Shown: positions 50,674 to 58,458 of the stretch, piece by piece
How the letters are laid out: each line of letters starts with the position of its first letter
Position numbering within the stretch: the stretch's first letter is position 1
Assembly (NCBI RefSeq): GCF_020991365.1
Contig: NZ_JAJLRA010000004.1
Coordinates: 248,001-312,000, forward strand
Length of the DNA: 64,000 bases
Direction of reading: 5' to 3'
DNA from: Streptacidiphilus sp. ASG 303
GTDB taxonomy: Bacteria; Actinomycetota; Actinomycetes; Streptomycetales; Streptomycetaceae
Translations under genes and position numbers: made by a program
The notes under the pieces: generated by a model
Databases searched by the model: none
Told to the model about the DNA's origin: nothing
The model's input: only the letters and a program-made list of their open reading frames with translations

Positions 50674-51492
50674 GTGTACCGGTTCCTCCTCACCCCGCGC
50701 TGGATCGGCGCCACCCTCCTCGCGGTGACCGCCGTGACCGCGTGCCTGTGGCTGGGGACGTGGCAGCTCGGCCGGTTCGAGGCCCGCGTGGAGTCCCACC
50801 ACGGCGGCCGTCCCGCCGCCGGCGCGGCCGCGGCCCCGCTTGCGCAGGTCCTCGGCACGCCGCCCGCCGTCCGCACCGACACCGTGGGCCGCGCCGTCAC
50901 CGCGACCGGCAGCTACGACCCCGCCCACCAGCTCCTGGTGCCCCACCGGACCGTGGAGGGACGGGAGGGCTACTACGTCCTCACCCCGCTGCGCACCGGC
51001 GACGGCCGGGCCGTCGCCGTGGTACGCGGCTGGCACGCCGGGGACCCGCCCGCCGCCGGGCCCCCCGCGCCCGCCGGCCGGGTGACCGTCACCGGGCGCC
51101 TCCAGGCCGCCGAGGGCACCGGCACCTCCGGCGCCGTGGCGGGCGGGCTGCCCCCGGGCCAGCTCGGCACGATCAGTCCGGCGACGCTGGTCAACGTGCT
51201 TCCGTACGGCGTGTACGACGGCTGGGTCGCCGCCGACGCCGCGCCGGCCGGCCTCACCGCCGTGCCCACCGTGCAGCCCGAGGGCGGGGACGGCCTCACC
51301 CTGCGGGCCTTCCAGAACCTGGGCTACACCCTGGAGTGGTTCGTCTTCGCGGGCTTCGTGGTCTTCATGTGGTTCCGGCTGGTGCGGCGGGAGGGGGAGA
51401 CGGAGCGCGACCGCGCCCTCGGCCTGCTGCCCGGGCCCGCCGCGGGCGCCGCCCTCCCGGCCGAGGCCCGCCCGACCGGCGGTACCGGCTGA
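50674..51492 (+). CDS. SURF1-family protein
   Basis: A 272-residue membrane protein with the SURF1 two-helix hairpin. TM1 (IGATLLAVTAVTACLWLGTWQLGRFEAR) carries the WLGTWQL signature. A periplasmic-side domain contains VTATGSYDPAHQLLVPHRTVEGREGYYVLTPL and VVRGWHA. TM2 is at the C-terminus (LGYTLEWFVFAGFVVFMWFRLVRRE). SURF1 helps assemble the cytochrome c oxidase heme a site. GTG 50674 has no Shine-Dalgarno, and a leaderless mRNA is possible. It is monocistronic. Confidence 0.93.
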   Translation: MYRFLLTPRWIGATLLAVTAVTACLWLGTWQLGRFEARVESHHGGRPAAGAAAAPLAQVLGTPPAVRTDTVGRAVTATGSYDPAHQLLVPHRTVEGREGYYVLTPLRTGDGRAVAVVRGWHAGDPPAAGPPAPAGRVTVTGRLQAAEGTGTSGAVAGGLPPGQLGTISPATLVNVLPYGVYDGWVAADAAPAGLTAVPTVQPEGGDGLTLRAFQNLGYTLEWFVFAGFVVFMWFRLVRREGETERDRALGLLPGPAAGAALPAEARPTGGTG

Positions 51493-51704
51493 CCCGCCGC
51501 CCGCACGAACACCGCCCGCCTCCCGCGCGAACACCGCCCGCCTCCCGCGAGAACCCAGCCCGGCCACCGCCCGGCCGGCCCCTGCGGTCCGGCCACCGCA
51601 CGGCCGCGGGCCCGCGGCCGCCGGGCGCCCCGCCCCCCGCCCCGCAATCCGCTCCACCCCGCTCCACCCCGCCCCGCTTCGCTTGATCCCGTCAGGAGGA
51701 CACG

Positions 51705-52346
51705 ATGGACCAGCGCGACTGGGACGCCCGCTACGCCGCCGCCGACCTGGTGTGGGGCGCCGAGCCCAACCGCTGGGTGGTGCGGGAGACCGCCGGGCTC
51801 CCGCCCGGCCGCGCGCTCGACCTCGCGGCCGGCGAGGGCCGCAACAGCATCGCCCTCGCCGCGGCGGGCTGGCAGGTCACCGCCGTCGACCTCTCCCCGG
51901 TCGCCCTCGACCGCGGCCGCCGCCTGGCCGCCGCGCAGCCCCCCGGTACGGCCGACCGCATCACGTGGGTGCACGCCGACGCGACCGCGTACACCCCCGA
52001 GCCGGCCGGGTACGACCTGGTGATCCTCTGCTTCCTGCACCTGCCCGCCGCCGACCGGCGGACCGTGCTGGACCACGCCGCCCGCGCGCTCGCCCCCGGC
52101 GGCACCCTGCTCGTCATCGGCCACGACACGTCCAACCTCACCGAGGGTGTCGGCGGCCCGCAGGACCCGGCCGTGCTGTTCACCCCCGACGACGTCCTCG
52201 CCGACCTCGCCGGCGCCGGACTGGAGGCCGTGCGCGCCGAACGCCTCCGCCGCCCCGTCGCCCCCGGGCACGCGCGGGGACAGGACCAGGGCGGCGGCCC
52301 CGCCGCCGAGGCCGTCGACGCGCTGGTGCGCCTGCGCCGCCCCTGA
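51705..52346 (+). CDS. Class I SAM-dependent methyltransferase
   Basis: A 213-residue protein with ATG 51705 after AGGAGG. It starts MDQRDWDARYAAADLVWGAEPNRWV and has the SAM-binding loop ALDLAAGEGRNSIALAAAGWQVTAVDLSPVAL. LVILCFLHLPAADRRTVL and LAPGGTLLVIGHD follow. It resembles TehB/UbiE-like small-molecule methyltransferases. The substrate is unknown. It converges with the ATP-grasp gene 141 bp away. Confidence 0.88.
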   Translation: MDQRDWDARYAAADLVWGAEPNRWVVRETAGLPPGRALDLAAGEGRNSIALAAAGWQVTAVDLSPVALDRGRRLAAAQPPGTADRITWVHADATAYTPEPAGYDLVILCFLHLPAADRRTVLDHAARALAPGGTLLVIGHDTSNLTEGVGGPQDPAVLFTPDDVLADLAGAGLEAVRAERLRRPVAPGHARGQDQGGGPAAEAVDALVRLRRP

Positions 52347-52487
52347 GCCCCCGCAGTCCGCCCCCGCCCCCGCACGCCCTGCCCCCGGGGGCGGGGGCGC
52401 CGGCCGGCCACCACCCGGCGCCGGCCCCGGCGGCACGGCTGTCCCCGCCCCGCGCTCGGGCCGCCCCGCGCTCGGGCCGCCCCGCGT

Positions 52488-53519
52488 TCAGCCCGCATCC
52501 GTCCGGACCGTCGTCCCGTCCTGGCGGGCACGCGCAAGTCCGCCGGGACGGTTCCCGACCAGGTCGCGGACGAGGGCGAAGAGCTCACGGCCGAGAGAGC
52601 GCCCGGCGGCGGCGAACAGACCGGGGTAGAGGCCGGGGAAGGTGTTCTCGTCCACGATGACGGGCCGCCCCTCGGACAGGATCAGGTCGAAGCCCACCAG
52701 CGGCAGGCCCAGGGCCTGCTGGGCACGCCGGGCGAGTCGGGCGTGCACCGGGGGGACCTCGCAGCCGTCGACGTCGCCGCCGGCCCCCTCGGGGTCGTAC
52801 ACCTTCCAGGCGTCGGCGGACAGGCGGGCGAAACGGTGGCTGCGCTTGCGGTAGCCGTACATCAGCGTGCCGCCGACGAGGGTCGTGCCGATCCAGTCCG
52901 CGGGGCTGTTCGGGTAGAAGCGCTCCAGGAGGAAGGTGCTCTCCGTGGTCGCCGCGAGAGTGCTGTCCAGGTAGTCCGCCAGGTCCCGCAGGGTGGCGGG
53001 GTCCTCGATCAGCAGGACCCCGTGCCCGAAGGAGCCGTGCCTGGGTTTCAGCAGGGCGCGGCCCCACTCCGCGACGACGGGCGCGGCGGCGGCCGCGTCG
53101 CGCCGGTCGAGCAGGACCGTGTCGGGCACGGGGAGGCCGGCCCGGGACAGCCGCAGGTGTGCCCGGTACTTGTCGAGGCCGGTGGAGAAGCGCACCGGGT
53201 CGGGGACGACCGGTACGTCCGCGCTGAGCGTGCGCAGGGCCTCCATGGCGTAGCTGCCGGGCTCCCGAGCCATCCAGGCGTGCCAGACGTAGAGGTCGAG
53301 GTCGTTGAGGCAGACCTCACCGCAGTGCACCCTGCCGTTGCGGATGCAGGACCGGCGGATGTCCAGGTCGTGGACGAACTCGACGTCGGTGAGACCGGCC
53401 AGCAGCTCCATGAGCAGCGCGTGGTCGTCGGGCGGGATCCTGCCGACGCCGGTGTGCGGACGCGGCGCCGCCGTCCCTCCGCGGGCGGCGGGCGGCAGGA
53501 AGGTCCCCACCCTCAGCAT
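52488..53519 (-). CDS. ATP-grasp (RimK-like) ligase, orphan
   Basis: A 343-residue ATP-grasp enzyme. An N-terminal Rossmann-like domain (about 1-115, LDLYVWHAWMAREPGSYAMEAL) is followed by the ATP-grasp core. Visible parts are KYRAHLRLSRAGLPVPDTVLL, RALLKPRHGSFGHGVLLIED (phosphate loop), FLLERFYPNSPADW, and the Mg-binding end LVGFDLILSEGRPVIVDENTFPG (D...E-N). Such enzymes join a carboxylate to an amine, as in ribosomal S6 modification, glutathione or peptide ligases. ATG 53519 has GAAGGG at 8 bp. No substrate or precursor-peptide gene could be identified beside it. Confidence 0.87.
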   Translation of the reverse strand: MLRVGTFLPPAARGGTAAPRPHTGVGRIPPDDHALLMELLAGLTDVEFVHDLDIRRSCIRNGRVHCGEVCLNDLDLYVWHAWMAREPGSYAMEALRTLSADVPVVPDPVRFSTGLDKYRAHLRLSRAGLPVPDTVLLDRRDAAAAAPVVAEWGRALLKPRHGSFGHGVLLIEDPATLRDLADYLDSTLAATTESTFLLERFYPNSPADWIGTTLVGGTLMYGYRKRSHRFARLSADAWKVYDPEGAGGDVDGCEVPPVHARLARRAQQALGLPLVGFDLILSEGRPVIVDENTFPGLYPGLFAAAGRSLGRELFALVRDLVGNRPGGLARARQDGTTVRTDAG

Positions 53520-54235
53520 GGGCGGTGCCCTTCGGGAAGGCGGCCGGAGGACGCCCGCGACGGGTCCGCCCCGGGTCTCCCGCCCATGCGGGACACAGCC
53601 TGGCCGCTCATCACACCACCCCCGGCGTCCCCGACGTCCCAGTCCGGATCACGGGTGCCGAACGGCCTCGCCCGGGCCGGAGGTCCGCGCCCCGGTGAGA
53701 ACCGTGCTTCCTCGCGATCGGGTACCGCACCGTCGGTGCTCTCTCCGTCCATGACGCCGCCGCACCGTCCCCGTGCAGGCACGGGCGGGAGGTGCGGCGC
53801 TCCCCGTAGTGCTGTCCCCAGCCCAGCACACTCCTCCGAAGGGCGCACCCCGGGGCTCCTCCCGCCCCGGCCCGACGTCGGCGGGCGGAGGGCGGAGGGC
53901 GGAGGGCGGAGGGCGGAGGGCGGGGACGGCGGCCCTGCCTGCGGTCGGGTCTCGGAGGGGGCGCCTCTCGCCGCGAGGTCGCCGGGAGGACGGGCTCGAG
54001 GTCTCCGGCCAGGGGCGGCCGGAAGTCGGGGGCGCGGACGGGGGCATGGACGGGGGCACGCTCCGCACGATCGGGGCGCCGGCCGCATGCCGGTGGGCCC
54101 GGCGCGAGGTGGAGCCGACACCGGCCATCGACCGGTCGAACCGCCCGGTGAGGTCGGCGTCGGCCTGGAGCGCCCGCAGGACCGGATCGGGCCGCGCATC
54201 CCGCTGACCGTCGGCCCGCCGCCGCCGGCCATGGC
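53520..54235. other. Gene-free, apparently decayed region
   Basis: 716 bp upstream of the ATP-grasp gene. It has lost the strong codon-position bias of the host. A 7-bp tandem repeat lies at 53887-53921. A 72-codon minus-strand frame (53829-53611) is open but lacks a convincing ribosome-binding site. I could not identify any protein family. Confidence 0.45.
53887..53921 (+). repeat. 7-bp G-rich tandem repeat, five copies
   Basis: GGAGGGC repeated five times and followed by GGGG. The G-runs could form a quadruplex. Confidence 0.9.
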
Positions 54236-54562
54236 GATGCCCCTGATGCCGCGCGTCGGCGAGGGCGCCGGCCCTCTGACGGGGTGTCTGCCGGCCGTGC
54301 CGGTCACGGGCGCGGGCATGGTCACGCTGGTCGCCCCGCTGACCGCCACCGTGCCCGGGCCCGTCGACGTCTCACGGGCGGGTACGGCCGGCGGCGTCAA
54401 CAACGCGGCCGCGCGGCCGGCGGGCCTGGCCGTGGTGGCCGCGCTGCCGGTGCCGACCGTCATGGGCGCGGACGCCCACCGGAACGCGGACGCCTCCGAC
54501 GCGTCGTTCCGCAGGGCCGTCCTGATCCGCGCAGGGTGCTCGCCCTCGGTGCGGTGCCGGCG
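54236..54562 (+). pseudogene. MFS (DHA2) exporter C-terminal remnant
   Basis: The plus-strand frame reads MVTLVAPLTATVPGPVDVSRAGTAGGVNNAAARPAGLAVVAALPVPTV-type sequence, recognisable by its parts TLVAPLTATV, RAGTAGGVNNAAAR and LAVVAALPV. This is the penultimate-helix region of 14-TM exporters. Helix-breaking Pro substitutions and the loss of sequence on both sides show decay. About 100 of some 480 expected residues remain. Confidence 0.7.
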
Positions 54563-54782
54563 TTCTCGTTCGTTCGGCGGCCCGCTCCGGGCTTTCAGCG
54601 CCCGGCATGCCGTACCCGCGGTGCTCCGACGGCTCGGCCCCCGGAGGGCAGAGGGGGCCGGGGCGCCGGGCTGTGAGCCGTCCGCGTCCCAGGAGGCATG
54701 GCCGGAAGGCATGCCGAGCGGTCCGGTCGCTCCGGTTCCGCACGGCATGCCCCGCACCACCGGCGGCTGCCGGGCCCCGCGC

Positions 54783-55805
54783 CTACTTGGTGGCGTAGAC
54801 GGCGGAGTAGCCCCCGGTGAGGTGGCGAGCCTCGACCTTGGCGAAGCCGACCGTCCGGAGCCACCCGGTGGCGTCCGCGACGGTGTACTCGGAGCCGCCC
54901 TCGGTGTCGATCAGCATGTTCAGCGACAGCATCAGGCCGTAGGTGTTGTGCCGGCGCTCGTCGTCGATCATGGCGTCGTACACGATGAGGGTGCCGCCCT
55001 CGGGCAGGGCGTCGTAGGCCTTCTGCAGCAGGACCAGGCGCTGCTCGAGGTTCCAGTCGTGGAGGATCTGGCCCATGACGTAGACGTCGGCCTCGGGCAG
55101 CGGGTCGGAGAAGAAGTCGCCGCCGTGGAAGGCGAGACGGCCGGTCAGGCCGTGCGCGGCGACGAACTCCTCGAACACCGGCTGCACAGGCGGCAGCTCG
55201 AAGACGGCGCCGGTGATGTCGGGGTTGGCGCGCAGCACCGCGGCCGGGACGGCGCCGAGAGCTCCGCCGAGGTCGATGACGTGGCGGCGGCCGGTCCAGT
55301 CGAAGTCGGCGGCGAGGGCGCCGGCCAGCGGGGTGCTGACACCGTTCATGCCGTTGAGGAAGTTGCGCCAGGCAACCGGGTCCTGGCTGAGGGTCACGAA
55401 GAACGGGGCGCCGCTCCGGGCGACCTCGTTCTGCTGCGCGCCGGTCCTGAGTGCGTCGGTGAGGTTGCTCCAGAAGCCGAAGAGACGGGCGTTGGCCATC
55501 TCCAGGATCCCGCCGACGTACGACGGCTTGGCGCGGTCGAGGAACAGGTCCGCGGCGGGGGTGTTGGCGTAGACGCCGTCCGCGTCGCGGGTCAGCACCC
55601 CGAGCGAGACCAGGGCGTCGAGGAAGTCGCCGGAGGACCGGGTGTGCAGGCCCACCTCGGCGGCGAGGGAGGCGCGGTCGCGGCCGCCGCCGGCCAGCAC
55701 GGTGAACACTCCCAGCTCCACTGCGCTCAGCAGGGTCTTGGAGGCCATGAAGCCGAGGCCGAGCTGGAGGAGCGGCTCAGGGGTGATGGGGTCGTTGACG
55801 GACAT
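54783..55805 (-). CDS. SAM-dependent O-methyltransferase
   Basis: A 340-residue member of the plant/fungal-type O-methyltransferase family (acetylserotonin OMT-like). The N-terminal dimer domain has LLQLGLGFMASKTLLSAVELGVFTVLAGGGRDRASLAAEVGL. The SAM site is VIDLGGALGAVPAAVLRANP, and DFFSDPLPEADVYVMGQILHDWNLEQRLVLLQKAYDALPEGGTLIVYDAMID holds the catalytic His (HDW). It methylates a hydroxyl of a small molecule, often in secondary metabolism. GGAGAA lies 7 bp before the ATG. It is isolated, with an AT-rich promoter palindrome, and no pathway partner is visible. Confidence 0.92.
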   Translation of the reverse strand: MSVNDPITPEPLLQLGLGFMASKTLLSAVELGVFTVLAGGGRDRASLAAEVGLHTRSSGDFLDALVSLGVLTRDADGVYANTPAADLFLDRAKPSYVGGILEMANARLFGFWSNLTDALRTGAQQNEVARSGAPFFVTLSQDPVAWRNFLNGMNGVSTPLAGALAADFDWTGRRHVIDLGGALGAVPAAVLRANPDITGAVFELPPVQPVFEEFVAAHGLTGRLAFHGGDFFSDPLPEADVYVMGQILHDWNLEQRLVLLQKAYDALPEGGTLIVYDAMIDDERRHNTYGLMLSLNMLIDTEGGSEYTVADATGWLRTVGFAKVEARHLTGGYSAVYATK

Positions 55806-55828
55806 GTCGGGTTCTCCATTCGAGCAAG

Positions 55829-55846
55829 AAGTTGAATTTTAAACTT
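55829..55846. promoter_or_regulatory. AT-rich operator-like site before the methyltransferase
   Basis: AAGTTGAATTTTAAACTT is a near-palindrome (7 of 9 positions per arm), 24 bp upstream of the methyltransferase start in a markedly AT-rich patch. Confidence 0.45.
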
Positions 55847-56169
55847 ATTTGAGATGCGCCCGCACAGGCGACTGCCGACAGGGCGCCGCCGCGGAGAGGC
55901 GGTTCGGGCGGGTGGGGCTCGACAGGAGTCGTGGTCGAGCGCTGCGCGTCCTATGACGGGGCGGTGGCGGGTGGGGCGTTCTTGCGCGATCGGCCCGCCG
56001 GGGGTGTGCGAAGGTGCCGTTCCGGGTGACCGGCGGACGGACGGGCCCTCGCGCGGTGAGCGGGGAGGGCGGGGTGTCGGGCGTCGCGGCCGGCCGGATC
56101 CGTACGGCGTCCCGGCGTCATGGCCGGGGGCCGTGAAGCCGCGACGTGAGCTGGCCCGACGGGGGCGTG
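55847..56169. other. Gap between methyltransferase and SDR
   Basis: 323 bp between two minus-strand genes. It holds the methyltransferase promoter at its left edge. The rest is GC-rich with no supported gene or clear terminator. Confidence 0.4.
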
Positions 56170-56964
56170 TCACAAGGTCTTGACCTGGCCGCCGTCGATG
56201 ATGATCTCGGCTCCGGTGATGTTGCCCGCCACCGGCGAGGCCAGGAAGAGGGTGAGGTCGGCGACCTCGTGCGCCTCGGTGATCCGGCCGGAGCTGATGC
56301 CCATGCTCTGCGGCAGGACCACGTCGAGCGCTTCCTGTGCGGTGACTCCGGCGGCTGCGGCGGTGGCGTCGGCGAAGGCGCCCGGAGCGGTCCAGAAGGG
56401 GGTGCGGACCGGCCCCGGGGAGACGGCGTTGACGCGGACGCCCTGCGGGGCGAACTCCTCGGACAGCGCCTTGTTGAGGTTGGTCAGCGCCGCCTTGGCC
56501 GCCGAGTAGTCCACGACCGTGGGGAAGGGCAGCCTCGCGTTGATCGAGCTGATGTTCACGATCGATCCGCCGCCGGCCTGGACCAGGTGGGGGAGGGCCG
56601 CGCGGCTCGTCCGTACGGCGCTGAAGAAGGTGAGGTCGAAAATCCGCCGCCAGTCCTCGTCGGTGACCTTGAGGAACGACTCGCGGGGCTCGGCGGCGCC
56701 GACGTTGTTGACGAGGACGTCGATGCGGCCGTATTTCTCCACGGCCTGCTGGACCAGCCGCTCGGCCCCTTCGGCGGTGGAGAGGTCGACCGACACGACC
56801 GTGACGTCGTGCTTGGCCGCCAGGGCGTCCAGTTCGGGGGTGGAGGTGCGGCTGCCCGCTACGACCTTGGCCCCCTCGCCGGCCAGCCTCTCGACCACGG
56901 CCAGGCCGATGCCCTTGCTGGCGCCGGTGACGACGGCGACCTTGTCCTTGAGGTGCAGTTCCAT
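56170..56964 (-). CDS. Short-chain dehydrogenase/reductase
   Basis: A 264-residue classical SDR. ATG 56964 (MELHLKDKVAVVTGASKGIG) has a purine-rich AGAAAGAGAA upstream. VDLSTAEGA, VLVNNVGAAEP, catalytic Ser in VNISSINARLP, Tyr-Lys in VDYSAAKAAL, and a C-terminal substrate region ending GAEIIIDGG follow. It resembles 3-oxoacyl-ACP reductase/FabG-type oxidoreductases. A TetR pseudogene lies directly upstream on the same strand, so a former regulator-target pair is likely. Confidence 0.92.
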   Translation of the reverse strand: MELHLKDKVAVVTGASKGIGLAVVERLAGEGAKVVAGSRTSTPELDALAAKHDVTVVSVDLSTAEGAERLVQQAVEKYGRIDVLVNNVGAAEPRESFLKVTDEDWRRIFDLTFFSAVRTSRAALPHLVQAGGGSIVNISSINARLPFPTVVDYSAAKAALTNLNKALSEEFAPQGVRVNAVSPGPVRTPFWTAPGAFADATAAAAGVTAQEALDVVLPQSMGISSGRITEAHEVADLTLFLASPVAGNITGAEIIIDGGQVKTL

Positions 56965-56984
56965 GGTGTTCTCTTTCTGGATTG

Positions 56985-57000
56985 ATCGATATAAAACGAT
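56985..57000. promoter_or_regulatory. Operator-like site before the SDR
   Basis: ATCGATATAAAACGAT, with 12 of 16 positions symmetric and ATCG/CGAT ends, lies 20 bp upstream of the SDR start. Confidence 0.4.
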
Positions 57001-57056
57001 GGTACGCCGGAGACGGCGGGAAGGCGCGGTGCGGTGCCGGGGCTGCCGCTTCGCTC

Positions 57057-57635
57057 GGTCCGACAGGCGCATCGCGGCGGTCAGGGCGTCGTCGGCGAAC
57101 CGCCGTCCCGTGCGGGACCGGCCGGCGATGCGGACGCCTTGGAGGAACGTGGTCAGGAACCGGGCGGGCTCCCGCGGGTTTTCCTCGGAGGAGGGTCCAC
57201 CGCGCGCCTTCACTCGCTCGAGGGCTCCGGCGGTGAAGGGCTCCACCTGTCGGACCGCGGTGTCGGCGCGGTCGGCCACCGTCGACGACGGGTCGCCGCG
57301 CTGCGTGGAGGCGTTGGCTGCGAGACGCGCGTGTGCGGGGTCGGCCGGGTCCGCCTTGATCGGGGAGGATGGCATCCGGTGGACCGCGGGCCTGGGCCCG
57401 GCGGTCTCCTTGAAGATCTTCTCCGTGCCGCTGCCCGGGGAGCGGTGGGGCGCTCGAGAGAGCGCGGGTGCAGATCCTCCTTCGTGTCGAAGCCCGCGTG
57501 GAAACTGCCACTGCCTGCCGGCAGCTTCTTGAGCGGGTCCTGCAGGGACGTCCCGACGTGGCCGCGGCTCCGCCAGGGCAGATCCATGGCGCGGTCGATC
57601 GCCTGGTCCATGTCGAACTCCCTGGTTCGAGCCGT
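57057..57635 (-). pseudogene. TetR-family regulator, frameshifted, start codon altered
   Basis: The N-terminal HTH is plain in one frame (TREFDMDQAIDRAMD, then GTSLQDPLKKLPAGSGSFHAGFDTKEDL). After about codon 60 the homology jumps to another frame: KIFKETAGPRPAVHR, DPAHARLAANAS, PREPARFLTTFLQGVRIAGRS and FADDALTAAMRLSD. The shift is near 57440-57460. The expected family start MARTREFD reads ACG-GCT-CGA-ACC here, so the first ATG seems mutated; an ATG eight codons on could still initiate. It was probably the regulator of the SDR gene just downstream. Confidence 0.82.
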
Positions 57636-57657
57636 ATCAACAGGCTAGCGCAATTTA

Positions 57658-57673
57658 TGGATTAGTCAATCCA
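57658..57673. promoter_or_regulatory. Palindrome and promoter before the TetR pseudogene
   Basis: TGGATT-AGTC-AATCCA is a perfect inverted repeat with 6-bp arms. On the minus strand it overlaps a TTGACT -35, with TAGCCT 16 bp further as -10. AACAGGCTAGC, matching half of the palindrome at 25016, lies over the -10. Confidence 0.6.
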
Positions 57674-57779
57674 CTATGTCTCGGGGCGGGGGGCGGGGGC
57701 GGGGGGCGGGGGGCGGCGGGTGGAGCGGGGCCCCGGCGGGGCCGCTTGCCCCGTCCGCGCCCCGCGGCGCGGACGCCGG

Positions 57780-58340
57780 TCAGGTGCCGAGGAAGCTCTC
57801 CTCCTCTCGGATGCAGTGCCCGGAGTTCGGGACGACGAGGCCCGACCGCTGCTCCACTGCCATGGCGTTCGTCTGCGCCCGGAGAAGCCGGTTGTCCAGG
57901 AGGGTGCCCGGACACCGCGCCGGGTCCAGGTGGAGATCGATCCCCGGTGAGCCGTCGGGCTTCGGGTGGGTGAGCGTCCGGACGGGCAGCGCCGGGACCG
58001 GCGTGGGATCCGGCCTGGACACCGGCCCGGCGGGACTCTCGCCCTTGTCCGGCGCGAACGCGGCGACGGTGGAGGCCGGCAGCACCGCCGCGGCGGACGT
58101 CGCGCCCACGACCAGGAACCGGGACCCGCCCGGCAGGCCGTGGAGGGCGAGCGCGACCGGGGCGCCGTGGAAGGCGTTCTGCGGTGACACGCCGGCGATC
58201 TCCGCGCAGGCCACCGACTCCGGCACGATCAGTGCCCACGCCGTCAACGCGCCCGGCAGGTCGCCGCGCAGCCATGCGCGCCGGTAGCCGGTCCACCAGC
58301 CGGCCGCGGTGCGCCGCGGCCGCGGTTGTCCGGATGTCAC
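57780..58340 (-). pseudogene. Chimeric remnant: SulP transporter N-terminus joined to a hydrolase tail
   Basis: The first 100 codons match the start of SulP anion transporters (AWLRGDLPGALTAWALIVPESVACAEIAGVSPQNAFHGAP, GSRFLVVGATSAAAVLPASTVAAFAP), one tenth to a fifth of the normal length. The last 50 (DNRLLRAQTNAMAVEQRSGLVVPNSGHCIREE) resemble the C-terminal His region of an alpha/beta hydrolase. The middle is unrelated low-complexity sequence. Neither part can be functional, which suggests deletion joined two broken genes. Confidence 0.6.
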
Positions 58341-58458
58341 CGGGCGCCCCGGGCGCCCGGGTCCCGAGCCGCCCGCCGTCCGCGGGCGGCTCCCGACCGC
58401 AGGGCGCGGCTGCCCACCACGGCTTCCGCCGCTGCGGTGCGCCCGGCCCGGGCCGCCG

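Noticed and set aside
53611-53829. 72-codon minus-strand frame upstream of the ATP-grasp gene as a RiPP precursor
   Set aside because: No leader/core repeat, no Thr/Glu/Asp-rich core as in graspetides, and no clear ribosome-binding site.
53887-53921. CRISPR-like repeat
   Set aside because: A 7-bp head-to-tail repeat without spacers. No array of repeats with unique spacers was found in the window.
51705-55805. A biosynthetic gene cluster (methyltransferase, ATP-grasp, MFS, O-methyltransferase)
   Set aside because: Genes are on different strands, separated by decayed DNA, and no core synthase or precursor is present. Kept only as a weak hypothesis.
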